From positions 2,853,501 through 2,913,500 of the forward strand of contig NC_064035.1 of NCBI RefSeq assembly GCF_932526225.1: a DNA stretch of 60,000 nucleotides. Direction: 5' to 3'. Of the stretch, positions 1 to 13,100 are shown piece after piece. The position numbers and the translations under genes were made by a program. The notes beneath the pieces were generated by a model, which saw only the letters and a program-made list of their open reading frames with translations, was not told the DNA's origin and did not search any database. How positions within the stretch are numbered: the stretch's first letter is position 1; every line of letters begins with the position of its first letter. This DNA comes from Nematostella vectensis. Its lineage: Eukaryota; Cnidaria; Anthozoa; Actiniaria; Edwardsiidae.

Positions 1-745
1 AAGCAAGATGCTATTTGTTTTTCCTTCATATTTATTTGGTGGATACGATTTGATCTGACCTCTATCATCCGGATAACAATGCACTGTGGACAACTTTTAT
101 GCAGGCTTTTGGCATTTGAATCACACCACTCTTTTATCCACTGGATAACACTTATCCAGGCTTTGTTTAACCAGCCCCAGAAATTGTATTGTACAAATGA
201 AGGCTAAAAAAAAAAAAAAAAAAAAAAACAGAATTCATGTTTTATAACTATTCCTCTTGAGATAATCCTAGCTGGCCCATTTCTGATGTGATGACGGTAT
301 CAATCACCAGTCCACAAAAGCATGACAGGGGTTTACTGATATCTGTGGAAATCTTTATAAAGCATCTTTAGTGCCTGCTTGAATAAGATGCTTAAAATGC
401 CACCTAGGGGTTATTATTCTAAGTCTTTTGCAAGTAAGTACCTAAGTATATGTTGGTCTTTCTCAAAGAAATAAAAGAGTCTTCCATCATTACTGACTCT
501 CGCTATTAAAAATCACTGTCTCCAGGGTGTCTGTGGCAAGAGTTCACTTTACAACGGTGGGTGTCTACAAAATGAAGACCTAAAACCTAATACCTAAAAC
601 CTGTGACCCCAAAAGCTATGACCCCCCAAAACATTGCAGTTATTATTTAGTCACCTTGTTTTCCAAATGGCTACACAGGGCAAAAGTTTCATATGTGGAA
701 TCAGTGATCCCAATGAGGTAATTAGCTAGTTAAATTTTTTTCAAG
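1..745. other. Non-coding flank, no gene recognised
   Basis: No open frame with coding character or recognisable exon was seen on either strand. It holds a 20-plus-base A tract near 208-230 and short direct repeats of a CCTAAAACCT-like word near 578-602. It should lie within the long first intron of the minus-strand aldo-keto reductase whose first exon is at 5213-5267. I searched it for the next reductase exon (a GLGTW motif read on the minus strand) and found none. Confidence 0.5.
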
Positions 746-1504
746 GAAAGGAGGAAAAAAATCTAGCTGCACGGCTGTCTCCCATTTTCTCGATTTTTAG
801 CCTAAATAACAAGTTTCTGGCTTTAAAACACTTCCGTGATTATTTAGAACAGGCAAGCGATGATTTTTAGCTGAAAAGCTATGAAATAAGCGGCCCGCAA
901 ATGCTCGGCACGGTATGAACGAAGCATGGAGTTCGACACTTAGTCGTTTTCGCCACATTACAGCCGTGCACGGAGAGAGAAACTAGATGCACTTCCCTTT
1001 TTTCTTTTCGCCATTTTAAGCAAAAAAGTTCTGACTTTAAAAACCTCCAACTGTTATTTAGAACCCTTAAGCCATGGCTTTGAGCTTGAAAAAAATTGCA
1101 AAAGGCGACATGCGAATGCTCGGCAAATAATGAATGAAGCCTGGAATTCGACACAGCCGTTTTCGCCATCATATAAACACAGCAATAAATTTCTAAGGCC
1201 CAACAGAACATAACAACAAAACAAGATGGTGGACAAAACTTTGGGGGAGGACAGGGTGATGAATTGAATTGAAAAGGGTATTTCTTACTCTTTTAGCTCG
1301 AATCTATATCATTTCTTTATTCTTATTCTTGCGTTTATTCAATAATATATTTAATTATTCATTTATTTATTTATTTACTTACTTATTTACTTTAACTTTA
1401 ATTCACAGATTTATTCTCATATTGTCTATTATATTTATAATGTTTTATATAATGTTTATGTTATTTCATTTATTTGTCTGCCAATTTGTATTTCTGGTGT
1501 TTGA

Positions 1505-1757
1505 TATACACCTACTTAAAAAAATGTTGTCAGTGCAAATGGCGAAAGGCAAATGGTAAATGGCTGGGTACTAATTATTCATAAAATTGAAGGTGTTAAA
1601 TAAAGTCCAGCAACGTCAGGGCCAAGCATTGGAAACCTTTAATGGATAATTGTTTGATTTATCAATATTCTTTGAGACGCATGGTTACTTTCGGTCGTAG
1701 AACTGCCATTTGCTAATCGCCATTTGCACTGACGACATTTATTGAAATAGGTGTATA
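1505..1757. mobile_element. MITE with about 50-bp inverted ends
   Basis: The ends are inverted copies of each other, starting TACACCTA and sharing the block GTCAGTGCAAATGGCGA. The outer edges are consistent with a TA target duplication, which would suit a Tc1/mariner-type mobiliser. At about 250 bp it cannot encode a transposase. It is nested inside the larger 746-4875 inverted-repeat element. Confidence 0.65.
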
Positions 1758-2194
1758 TTTTTATCTGTTGTTTTTTATTTTTGTTTGTTTGATTATTTAT
1801 ATAAGGCTGTGGTTATCACCCTCAATTATTTATCATCATCATCATATTATTAGTTGTCTGCAAGCAGCATCTAAATTTCGATTATGGAAATAAGAAATAA
1901 TAATATTATAGTAGTAATAATAATAATAATGGTGGTGATGACAATGGTAAATCTAACAATCACATATAGCTGTCAACCCAACTTGAACAGAATTCTTGCA
2001 GGTGAAATACAGTAAATATGCAAAAAAAAACCAAGAGCCAATGCGGGTGAATACAGAGACTGTATGAATATTCTCACAAATATTATAGGCTTACGATGAG
2101 GTCCAAAATCATGTGACAAGTGTCTTCTGCGGGAGAGTTGACAGCTATGCAACCATAATAATTACTGTATCATTCTTTTCATTAAGGTTAGCAC

Positions 2195-3387
2195 CAGGCA
2201 CATACCCAGCATTGGCGTACCCAGCATTAGCGTACCCAGCATTGGCGTACCCAGCATTGGTGTACCCAGCATTGGTGTACCCAGCATTGGTGTACCCAGC
2301 ATTGGCGTACCCAGCATTGGTGTACCCAGCATTGGCGTACCCAGCATTGGCGTACCCAGCATTGGTGTACCCAGCATTGGTGTACCCAGCATTGGCGTAC
2401 CCAGCATTGGCGTACCCAGCATTGGTGTACCCAGCATTGGCGTACCCAGCATTGGTGTACCCAGCATTGGTGTACCCAGCATTGGTGTACCCAGCATTGG
2501 TGTACCCAGCATTGGCGTACCCAGCATTGGTGTACCCAGCATTGGTGTACCCAGCATTAGCGTACCCAGCATTGGCGTACCCAGCATTGGCGTACCCAGC
2601 ATTGGTGTACCCAGCATTAGCAAACCCTGCATTGGTGTACCCAGCATTGGTGTACCCAGCATTAGCAAACCCTGCATTGGTGTACCCAGCATTGGCGTAC
2701 CCAGCATTGGCATACCCAGCATTGGCGTACCCAGCATTGGCGTACCCAGCATTGGCGTACCCAGCATTGGTGTACCCAGCATTAGCGTACCCAGCATTGG
2801 TGTACCCAGCATTGGCGTACCCAGCATTAGCATACCCAGCATTGGTGTACCCAGCATTGGTGTACCCAGCATTGGTGTACCCAGCATTGGCGTACCCAGC
2901 ATTGGTGTACCCAGCATTGGTGTACCCAGCATTGGCGTACCCAGCATTGGTGTACCCAGCATTGGTGTACCCAGCATTGGTGTACCCAGCATTGGCGTAC
3001 CCAGCATTGGCGTACCCAGCATTGGCGTACCCAGCATTGGTGTACCCAGCATTGGCGTACCCAGCATTGGCGTACCCAGCATTGGCGTACCCAGCATTGG
3101 CGTACCCAGCATTGGCGTACCCAGCATTGGCATACCCAGCATTGGTGTTCCCAGCATTAGCATACCCAGCATTAGCATACCCAGCATTAGCGTACCCAGC
3201 ATTGGAGTACCCAGCATTGGCGTACCCAGCATTGGTGTACCCAGCATTGGTGTACCCAGCATTGGTGTACCCAGCATTGGGGTACCCAGCATTAGCGTAC
3301 CCAGCATTGGTGTACCCAGCATTGGTGTACCTAGCATTGACGTACCCAGCATTAGCGTACCCAGCATTGGTGTACCTAGCATTGGTT
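2195..3387. repeat. 15-bp minisatellite, about 79 copies
   Basis: The unit CAGCATTGGTGTACC repeats without indels, with point variants (GTG/GCG, TTGG/TTAG, GCAAAC). Because 15 is divisible by three and most frames of the unit lack stops, long artefactual reading frames run through it on both strands (repeats of YPALA on plus; NAGYT and MLGTP on minus). No conserved domain or splice context supports translation. I regard it as a non-coding tandem repeat. Confidence 0.9.
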
Positions 3388-4603
3388 GAAAAGGGATATG
3401 GAAAGAGGAAAATATTTGAAGAAACGACCCATTTTCTGGTCTCCAAAGGGGGTGCGCATGCACCCTGCACACCCCCTGTGTATGTCCATGAGCACTGTAT
3501 ATCTTGAGATAATCATAATTATCATAATGTGGCCCTCTAAAACACATAACCACGTAAGAACATAATAGCAAAAATTAGATATGTTGAATTAATCATCTCT
3601 GATTGTTTTTTTTTATTCATACGTCACTATGATTAGTAAACCTTATCATAAAGAATCTTAGAGATAAACTAAATATGAACTTGGTCTGGAAGTATGGTTG
3701 TATATAGGTATTTTAGTTGAAATGGATTTAATGGGGTGATTTGCAGGAGATGACACCTGGCATACCAGGGGCGTAGCCAATGGGGTGGCCATGGGGGCCT
3801 GCTTCCCCCCCCTCCCCCTTTAGGAGCCAAAATACAGTAAATGTATAAGGACATTATCTAAAATACAGGAGAAAATGCCTTGAAAGTGCCTTTGGCCCCC
3901 CTTTCTGTTAAAAATCCTGACTAAGCCTTTGGCCCCCCTTTCTGTTAAAAATTCTGACTAAGCCTTTGGCCCCCCTTTCTGTTAAAAATCCTGACTAAGC
4001 CGCTGCATACCCCTCCTGGCATAAAGCTCCTCTGCTCCATAGTTCCTCTCCTAAGGGTTCCTTAGGTTCCCTTAGCACCAACTGCTGGTAAATGTCTCCA
4101 TGTTAAGAGCCAGCTGAACACGTTTTCTCACTTATGACAAATTCCTTTAGGGACAGCCCTCCTGCTATATCACCAGCACACTAGCAACAGAGCCCCTTCT
4201 TTATTGTACTGTATGCCACATCTAGCATCCCCATCCACTTAGCCTTCCCCTTCCACTACAACAACCTACACAACACCAGAATTAACACCATTATATTTCC
4301 ATCCTAAGCTTGTACATGAACCGTCACTTAGGGGCGGAGCATTCCAGAAGTATTGAGGCATATTTCATATGAGTTTTCACAAGGGGGGCCATCAACCCTC
4401 CTCTTTTCAGATCAGTGCATGGTATGGAAACAGGTAAATATATGTATAAGAAAGCTATTTTCCATAACATTCCATCATTTTTTACCATTTTTTCTGTTTT
4501 TTTTTGTGCCCCCACCCCCTGCCAACATTTTGAGGCATGCTACAGCCCTGTAGATTATTTAATAAACGCAAGAATTAGAATAAAAAAATGGTATAGATTC
4601 TGG
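3388..4603. other. Non-coding interior of the inverted-repeat element
   Basis: It contains a common transposon-end-like motif (GGGGCGTAGCC, about 3769) followed by C-rich runs, and three copies of a 37-bp repeat at 3888-3998. No coding exon was recognised; the short open frames here are chance. Confidence 0.5.
3888..3998. repeat. 37-bp direct repeat, three copies
   Basis: Each copy begins GCCTTTGGCCCCCCTTTC and ends TGACTAA. The three copies are nearly identical, with one C/T difference in the middle copy. Confidence 0.85.
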
Positions 4604-4875
4604 CTAAAAAAGTAAGAAATACCCTTTTCAATGCAATTCGTCAACCTCCCCTCCCCCAAAGTTTTGTCCACCATCTTGTTTTGTTGTTATGTTCTGTTGG
4701 GCCTTAGAAATTTATTGCTGTGTTGCCGCTTGTTTCATAGCTTTTCATGCTAAAAATCATCGCTTGCCTGTTCTAAATAATCGCAGTAGTGTTTCAAAGC
4801 CAGAAACTTGTTATTTAGGCTAAAAATCGAGACAATGGGAGACAGCCGTGCAGCTAGATTTTTTTCCTCCTTTAC

Positions 4876-5212
4876 CGAAAGCCGTGCAAGTAGACACTGC
4901 GATTTTATTAGCTTCAACAGTAAAAAGTATACATACAATAGGCTCATCCTCTACACTTGATACTCTCGACCCTGTACTTTCGACTATCCACTATTTCATC
5001 GCATTCGAAAACATCACATTATCAGATTATGGGGCTTTCTCATACATGCACTCGTTGTGTAGGCTGCGTAAATGTCAGTGACCTCTGATTGGGCTTGATA
5101 AATTGAATAATATGAAAAGAAAGTAGAATTTTACATCTCTGTTCGAATAGGTGTCTAAATCAAGTCACCATTATTGCATTCTATGTTGATATAGCATCAA
5201 AAGAACACTTAC
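4876..5212. other. Proximal intron 1 of the aldo-keto reductase
   Basis: This stretch lies just downstream (minus strand) of the reductase exon 1 donor. No further exon, repeat or RNA gene was recognised. Confidence 0.4.
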
Positions 5213-5267
5213 GCCCAACTGCAGGCAAGCGATCTCCAGAGTTCAGTAAAAAACCCTCGTCCGCCAT
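5213..5267 (-). CDS. Aldo-keto reductase, first coding exon (partial gene)
   Basis: The minus strand reads MADEGFLLNSGDRLPAVG and stops one base into the next codon (C), at a consensus donor GTAAGT (plus-strand acttac at 5207-5212). The sequence matches the amino terminus of the AKR1 family, in which a first strand ending in S/TG-x-x-xP-x-xG is followed by LGTW; the split codon CNN would give that Leu. AKR1A-type enzymes are cytosolic NADPH-dependent carbonyl reductases. I chose this ATG because it matches family spacing and sits in AAGATGG; an in-frame ATG further upstream would add 36 residues with no family similarity. The remaining exons must lie left of the window. It is divergent from the CW-PWWP-ARID gene, whose start is 1.9 kb away. 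Confidence 0.72.
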
Positions 5268-6823
5268 CTTGATATGCCCACGCTGCACACGGTCAGCAGA
5301 TGAGCGGGAAAACTCGAGTTTGACAATCAACTGAAAACAGTCAACGAAGCGAAGTGAAAAGTTTGTTTGGGTCATTTTTTAGGCGCCTTTAAACTACCTA
5401 GACGGGATACTAAGGAAGGTAAATATAATATAACGAGTGTTATATCATTTTTTTAGCTAAACCAATAAGGGGTTCTGTTCAAAAGACGTTAGTAATTGTA
5501 TTCTTTGACAACGGAACTCTCTCACCGGACGCGGAAACAGAGATTGCTATTCATCGCGATGATAATAACTCTTTTGTGATTTAGAACTCTTCTTTTTCGA
5601 TCTTGTTCACTTTTAACAACCAATTCGTGTAACATGAATTGTAAAAATAGAGTGGTTCTTTATGCGTCGTTTTTGTTTTCGAGGATATTCTTTAAGTTTG
5701 TCGTGTCGCCATGTGTTTTCGATGAAAGACACAGCATGCATGTGCTTCATTTGTAAAATAATTCGAAATCTCGTAAAAGTTCCGCTAACGAAAAATATTT
5801 ATTCTTTTATATCAGGAAATTAAGAAGAGTTCTTTACTCTTATTCGCTAAAGTAGTCAGAGAATCCCAAAGTCCTTGGGTTTTGTTCGGTTTTAAAACTC
5901 GAGCAGAAATAAGAAGAATTCTCGTGAAAATAACTTAATATTAACTTAAGTATAATTAATTAACTCAAGTTAAATTTATAGGAAAAAACGAAACAAACGA
6001 ATAACAATACTATACTTGATTGATTAATTATTATTTGTTGTTGTGAAGTTCACTAAAGTGTACATATAATAAAACTGTATATGTTACAAATGTACTGAAA
6101 AACAAATCCATATTCTGGTTGATTGAATCACTTGTACGACTATTATGATGTAAAAATAAAAACGGTTGGATGACAGAGCATTTTTGCAGCTACTGCACTT
6201 CACCTTTAAAAATAATGGTTACAGCAGATTTTGAATGATCCGAAGATTTTAATATTCTATCAAAAACTCCTATTTGCCACATTAAATAGAGGTTTATGAA
6301 CAGTTTGTTGTGTAATACGGCCAGATAATTTTAGAAGTTCAGCTTCTCTATATTTTTTACTGCAGTACTTTGCGTTTCTTTTTTTTTGTTTTATAATAAA
6401 CAAGCCAGATAATGTTACTTGTTCAGCTGTATTTTTTATAGGTTCGCCTGAAACTTAAGAATCAAAGGCTCTGTGCACCAACTCGTGAATGCAAATGTAT
6501 TTTTTGTAGTTATTTCTTGTGTGCCTAAAAGATATACAAACAAGATACTGGACAAAGCATGAACACAATTGCAAGATGCTGAGAACACATTAAAATGTCC
6601 TTGTACCTTTTTTTTTTTTTATGTGATGATACACCAAGATCATAATTTATTATAAAAAGTAGGAAAAAAATGGAAAAGTATTGTGGTATCAGTGGGAATC
6701 GAATTCTGGTAGCTGCAGTCATAGACAAGTGACCGCAACTAATGTGGCATTGCTGAATCGATATGTAACTAAAAATACTTTTTATTCTATTGGTATTTGC
6801 TAGCATGCCAAATTTCACAAGTT
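5268..6823. promoter_or_regulatory. Intergenic region between divergent genes
   Basis: It lies between the starts of the minus-strand aldo-keto reductase and the plus-strand chromatin reader, so it should hold both promoters. It is AT-rich. No exon, RNA gene or clear core promoter motif was recognised. The role is inferred only from position. Confidence 0.4.
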
Positions 6824-6827
6824 AAAG

Positions 6828-7070
6828 CCACATTGTCACCATTTTCCTTCGGTCGATTACGTAACAATGTCTGATGATTTTTAAAGGAAAATGCGAAAAA
6901 TATTTCAAAATATTGAAAGCAGTGTGTCTATTGGAAGTTTCTTTGAGGATGTGATTGATAATTTAGAGCGGATGGCCTGTTAAATATCTCGGATTTTAAT
7001 AGATTCTTTTGTCTTTTAACGGTTGAGGTTTCCGTCGGACCTCCGGAAGTAAACTGGTGACAATGCGGCT
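6828..7070. mobile_element. MITE with TTAA target duplication
   Basis: The element is flanked by TTAA on both sides (6824-6827 and 7071-7074). Its ends are inverted copies that begin AGCC(A/G)CATTGTCACCA and continue for about 30 bases with a few mismatches. TTAA duplication is typical of piggyBac- and Kolobok-type elements. It ends 61 bases before the start codon of the chromatin reader, so it probably lies in that gene's promoter or 5' leader. Confidence 0.75.
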
Positions 7071-7131
7071 TTAAAAAGGAGCACTCTTTTTTACAGAACA
7101 ATTAAGCGAATGTTTGTTTTCAAAGTGAAAA

Positions 7132-10100
7132 ATGCCAAAAAGACGGAAACGGAAAGGAAACCAGCTAGATTCTCCTCCAGAAAAAGTTTGTGATGAGGTC
7201 ATTGAGGAAGAAGCCATCTGGATTCAATGTGAAAACAAGAGTTGTCTGAAGTGGAGACAAGTCACCACTGGAGAGGCTGACCAGGTTAGTGTGCATGGTA
7301 CTGACCAGGTTAGTGTACGCAGTACTGATGAGCTGACCAGGTTAGTGTGCATAGTACTGATGAGCTGACCAGGTTAGTGTGCGCAGTACTGATGAGCTGA
7401 CCAGGTTAGTGTGTGCAGTATTGATGAGCTGACCAGGTTAGTGTGCGCAGTACTGATGAACTGACCAGGTTAGTGTGCACAGTACTGATGAGCTGACCAG
7501 GTTAGTGTGCGCAGTAATGATGAGCTGACCAGGTTAGTGTGCACAGTACTGATGAACTGACCAGGTTAGTGTGCACAGTACTGATGAGCTGACCAGGTTA
7601 GTGTGCGCAGTACTGATGAACTGACCAGGTTAGTGTGCGCAGTACTGATGAGCTGACCAGGTTAGTGTGCGCAGTACTGATGAGCTGACCAGGTTAGTGT
7701 GCATAGTACTGATGAGCTGACCAGGTTAGTGTGCGCAGTAATGATGAGCTGACCAGGTTAGTGTGCACAGTACTGATGAACTGACCAGGTTAGTGTGCAC
7801 AGTACTGATGAGCTGACCAGGTTAGTGTGCGCAGTACTGATGAACTGACCAGGTTAGTGTGTGCAGTACTGATGAGCTGACCAGGTTAGTGTGCGCAGTA
7901 CTGATGAGCTGACCAGGTTAGTGTGCACAGTACTGATGAACTGACCAGGTTAGTGTGCACAGTACTGATGAGCTGACCAGGTTAGTGTGCGCAGTACTGA
8001 TGAGCTGACCAGGTTAGTGTGGACAGTACTGATGAACTGACCAGGTTAGTGTGCACGGTACTGATGGGCTGACCAGGTTAGTGTGCACAGTACTGATGAA
8101 CTGACCAGGTAAGTGTGCACGGTACTGATGAACTGACCAGGTTAGTGTGTGCAGTACTGATGAACTGACCAGGTTAGTGTGCGCAGTAATGATGAGCTGA
8201 CCAGGTTAGTGTGCACAGTACTGATGAACTGACCAGGTTAGTGTGCGCGGTACTGATGAACTGACCAGGTTAGTGTGGACAGTACTGATGAACTGACCAG
8301 GTTAGTGTGTGCAGTACTGATGAACTGACCCGGTTAGTGTGGACAGTACTGATGAACTGACCAGGTTAGTGTGGACAGTACTGATGAACTGACCAGGTTA
8401 GTGTGCGCGGTACTGATGAACTGACCAGGTTAGTGTGGACAGTACTGATGAACTGACCAGGTTAGTGTGGACAGTACTGATGAGCTGACCAGGTTAGTGT
8501 GCACAGTACTGATAAACTGACCAGGTTAGTGTGCGCAGTACTGATGAGCTGACCAGGTTAGTGTGTGCAGTACTGATGAGCTGACCAGGTTAGTGTGCAC
8601 GGTACTGATGAATTGACCAGGTTAGTGTGCACGGTACTGATGAATTGACCAGGTTAGTGTGTGCAGTACTGATGAACTGACCAGGTTAGTGTGTGCAGTA
8701 CTGATGAGCTGACCAGGTTAGTGTGCGCGGTACTGATGAACTGACCAGGTTAGTGTGCACAGTACTGATGAACTGACCAGGTTAGTGTGCACAGTACTGA
8801 TGAACTGACCAGGTTAGTGTGCACAGTACTGATGAACTGACCAGGTTAGTGTGCACAGTACTGATGAACTGACCAGGTTAGTGTGCACAGTACTGATGAA
8901 CTGACCAGGTTAGTGTGGACAGTACTGATGAATTGACCAGGTTAGTGTGCACAGTACTGATGAACTGACCAGGTTAGTGTGTGCAGTACTGATGAGCTGA
9001 CCAGATTAGTGTACGCAGTACTGATGAACTGACCAGGTTAGTGTGCACGGTACTGATGAGCTGACCAGGTTAGTGTGGACAGTACTGATGAACTGACCAG
9101 GTTAGTGTGTGCAGTACTGATAAGCTGACCAGGTTAGTGTGCACAGTACTGATGAACTGACCAGGTTAGTGTGCACAGTACTGATGAACTGACCAGGTTA
9201 GTGTGCACAGTACTGATGAACTGACCAGGTTAGTGTGCACAGTACTGATGAACTGACCAGGTTAGTGTGGACAGTACTGATGAATTGACCAGGTTAGTGT
9301 GCACAGTACTGATGAACTGACCAGGTTAGTGTGTGCAGTACTGATGAGCTGACCAGATTAGTGTACGCAGTACTGATGAACTGACCAGGTTAGTGTGCAC
9401 GGTACTGATGAGCTGACCAGGTTAGTGTGGACAGTACTGATGAACTGACCAGGTTAGTGTGTGCAGTACTGATAAGCTGACCAGGTTAGTGTGCACAGTA
9501 CTGATGAACTGACCAGGTTAGTGTGCACAGTACTGATGAATTGACCAGGTTAGTGTGCACGGTACTGATGAACTGACCAGGTTAGTGTGCACAGTACTGA
9601 TGAATTGACCAGGTTAGTGTGCACAGTACTGATGAACTGACCCGGTTAGTGTGTGCAGTACTGATGAACTGACCAGGTTAGTGTGTGCAGTACTGATGAA
9701 CTGACCAGGTTAGTGTACGCAGTACTGATGAACTGACCAGGTTAGTGTGTGCAGTACTGATGAGCTGACCAGGTTAGTGTGCACAGTACTGATGAACTGA
9801 CCAGGTTAGTGTGTGCAGTACTGATGAGCTGACCAGGTTAGTGTGCACAGTACTGATGAACTGACCAGGTTAGTGTGCACGGTACTGATGAACCGACTAG
9901 GTTAGTGTGCACAGTACTGATGAACTGACCAGGTTAGCGTGCGCGGTACTGATGAACTGACTAGGTTAGTGTGCACAGTACTGATGAACTGACCAGGTTA
10001 GTGTGCACAGTACTGATGAACTGACCAGGTTAGTGTGCACAGTACTGATGAACTGACCAGGTTAGTGTGCACAGTACTGATGAACTGACCAGGTTAGTGT

Positions 10101-13100
10101 GCACGGTACTGATGAGCTGACCAGGTTAGTGTGCACAGTACTGATGAACTGACCAGGTTAGTGTGCACAGTACTGATGAGCTGACCAGGTTAGTGTGCAC
10201 AGTACTGATGAGCTGACCAGGTTAGTGTGCACAGTACTGATGAACTGACCAGGTTAGTGTGCACGGTACTGATGAGCTGACCAGGTTAGTGTGTGCAGTA
10301 CTGATGAACTGACCAGGTTAGTGTGCACAGTACTGATGAACTGACCAGGTTAGTGTGCACAGTACTGATGAGCTGACCAGGTTAGTGTGCACAGTACTGA
10401 TGAGCTGACCAGGTTAGTGTGCACAGTACTGATGAACTGACCAGGTTAGTGTCCACGGTACTGATGAGCTGACCAGGTTAGTGTGCACAGTACTGATGAG
10501 CTGACCAGGTTAGTGTGCACAGTATTGATGAACTGACCAGGTTAGTGTGCACAGTACTGATGAATTGACCAGGTTAGTGTGTGCAGTACTGATGAACTGA
10601 CCAGGTTAGTGTGGACAGTACTGATGAACTGACCAGGTTAGTGTGGACAGTACTGATGAACTGACCAGGTTAGTGTGCACAGTACTGATGAACTGACCAG
10701 GTTAGTGTGGACAGTACTGATGAGCTGACCAGGTTAGTGTGGACAGTACTGATGAGCTGACCAGGTTAGTGTGTGCAGTACTGATGAACTGACCAGGTTA
10801 GTGTGCACAGTACTGATGAGCTGACCAGGTTAGTGTGCACAGTACTGATGAACTGACCAGGTTAGTGTGTGCAGTACTGATGAACTGACCAGGTTAGTGT
10901 GGACAGTACTGATGAACTGACCAGGTTAGTGTGGACAGTACTGATTAACTGACCAGGTTAGTGTGCACAGTACTGATGAACTGACCAGGTTAGTGTGCAC
11001 AGTACTGATGAGCTGACCAGGTTAGTGTGCGCGGTACTGATGAACTGACCAGGTTAGTGTGTGCAGTAATGATGAGCTGACCAGGTTAGTGTGCGCGGTA
11101 CTGATGAACTGACTAGGTTAGTGTGCACGGTACTGATGAATTGACCAGGTTAGTGTGCACAGTACTGATGAATTGACCAGGTTAGTGTGCACAGTACTGA
11201 TAAATTGACCAGGTTAGTGTGCACGGTACTGATGAATTGACCAGGTTAGTGTGTGCAGTACTGATGAACTGACCAGGTTAGTGTGCGCGGTACTGATGAA
11301 CTGACCAGGTTAGTGTGCACGGTACTGATGAATTGACCAGGTTAGTGTGCACAGTTCTGATGAACTGACCAGGTTAGTGTGCACAGTACTGATGAACTGA
11401 CCAGGTTAGTGTGGACAGTACTGATGAGCTGACCAGGTTAGTGTGTGCAGTACTGATGAATTGACCAGGTTAGTGTGGACAATACTGATTAGCTGACCAG
11501 GTTAGTGTGCACAGTACTGATGAACTGACCAGGTTAGTGTGTGCGGTACTGATGAACTGACCAGGTTAGTGTGCACAGTACTGATGAATTGACCAGGTTA
11601 GTGTGCGCGGTACTGATGAACTGACCAGGTTAGTGTGCACAGTACTGATGAATTGACCAGGTTAGTGTGCACGGTACTGATGAACTGACCAGGTTAGTGT
11701 GTGCAGTACTGATGAACTGACCAGGTTAGTGTGTGCAGTACTGATGAACTGACCAGGTTAGTGTGCGCAGTACTGATGAACTGACCAGGTTAGTGTGCAC
11801 AGTACTGATGAATTGACCAGGTTAGTGTGCACGGTACTGATGAACTGACCAGGTTAGTGTGTGCAGTACTGATGAGCTGACCAGGTTAGTGTGGACAGTA
11901 ATGATGAGCTGACCAGGTTAGTGTGCACAGTACTGATGAATTGACGAGGTAAGTGTGCACGGTACTGATGTACTGACCAGGTTAGTGTGCACAGTACTGA
12001 TGAACTGACCAGGTTAGTGTGCACAGTACTGATGAACTGACCAGGTTAGTGTGCACAGTACTGATGAGCTGACCAGGTTAGTGTGGACAGTACTGATGAA
12101 CTGACCAGGTTAGTGTGCACAGTACTGATGAGCTGACCAGGTTAGTGTGTGCAGTACTGATGAACTGACCAGGTTAGTGTGGACAGTACTTATGAGCTGA
12201 CCAGGTTAGTGTGCACAGTACTGATGAGCTGACCAGGTTAGTGTGCACAGTACTGATGAACTGACCAGGTTAGTGTGTGCAGTACTGATGAACTGACCAG
12301 GTTAGTGTGTGCAGTACTGATGAGCTGACCAGGTTAGTGTGCACAGTACTGATGAACTGACCAGGTTAGTGTGCACGGTACTGATGAGCTGACCAGGTTA
12401 GTGTGCACAGTACTGATGAGCTGACCAGGTTAGTGTGCACAATACTGATGAACTGACCAGGTTAGTGTGCACAGTACTGATGAGCTGACCAGGTTAGTGT
12501 GCACAGTACTGATGAACTGACCAGGTTAGTGTCCACGGTACTGATGAGCTGACCAGGTTAGTGTGCACAGTACTGATGAGCTGACCAGGTTAGTGTGCAC
12601 AGTATTGATGAACTGACCAGGTTAGTGTGCACAGTACTGATGAATTGACCAGGTTAGTGTGTGCAGTACTGATGAACTGACCAGGTTAGTGTGGACAGTA
12701 CTGATGAACTGACCAGGTTAGTGTGGACAGTACTGATGAACTGACCAGGTTAGTGTGCACAGTACTGATGAACTGACCAGGTTAGTGTGGACAGTACTGA
12801 TGAGCTGACCAGGTTAGTGTGGACAGTACTGATGAGCTGACCAGGTTAGTGTGTGCAGTACTGATGAACTGACCAGGTTAGTGTGCACAGTACTGATGAG
12901 CTGACCAGGTTAGTGTGCACAGTACTGATGAACTGACCAGGTTAGTGTGTGCAGTACTGATGAACTGACCAGGTTAGTGTGGACAGTACTGATGAACTGA
13001 CCAGGTTAGTGTGGACAGTACTGATTAACTGACCAGGTTAGTGTGCACAGTACTGATGAACTGACCAGGTTAGTGTGCACAGTACTGATGAGCTGACCAG

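Larger units (their letters stand above)
746..4875. mobile_element. Composite element with long terminal inverted repeats
   Basis: The left arm (746-1296) and right arm (4604-4875) are inverted copies. Bases 746-890 match 4735-4873 reversed, and 1165-1296 match 4604-4725 reversed, including the motif CCACCATCTTG. The left arm also holds an extra diverged tandem copy (about 890-1165). The 3.3 kb centre contains a smaller MITE, a 15-bp minisatellite and a G/C-rich piece starting GGGGCGTAGCC near 3769. No transposase was found, so this is a non-autonomous foldback-type element or two inverted insertions of one repeat family. It sits in the first intron of the aldo-keto reductase. Confidence 0.6.

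Noticed and set aside
2113-3571. Long frames of 441-469 codons on both strands
   Set aside because: They are repeat artefacts of a 15-bp minisatellite; the product is a monotone five-residue repeat with no domain or splice support.
6525-6818. 97-codon minus-strand frame
   Set aside because: AT-rich intergenic sequence with no family resemblance or splice signals tying it to another exon.
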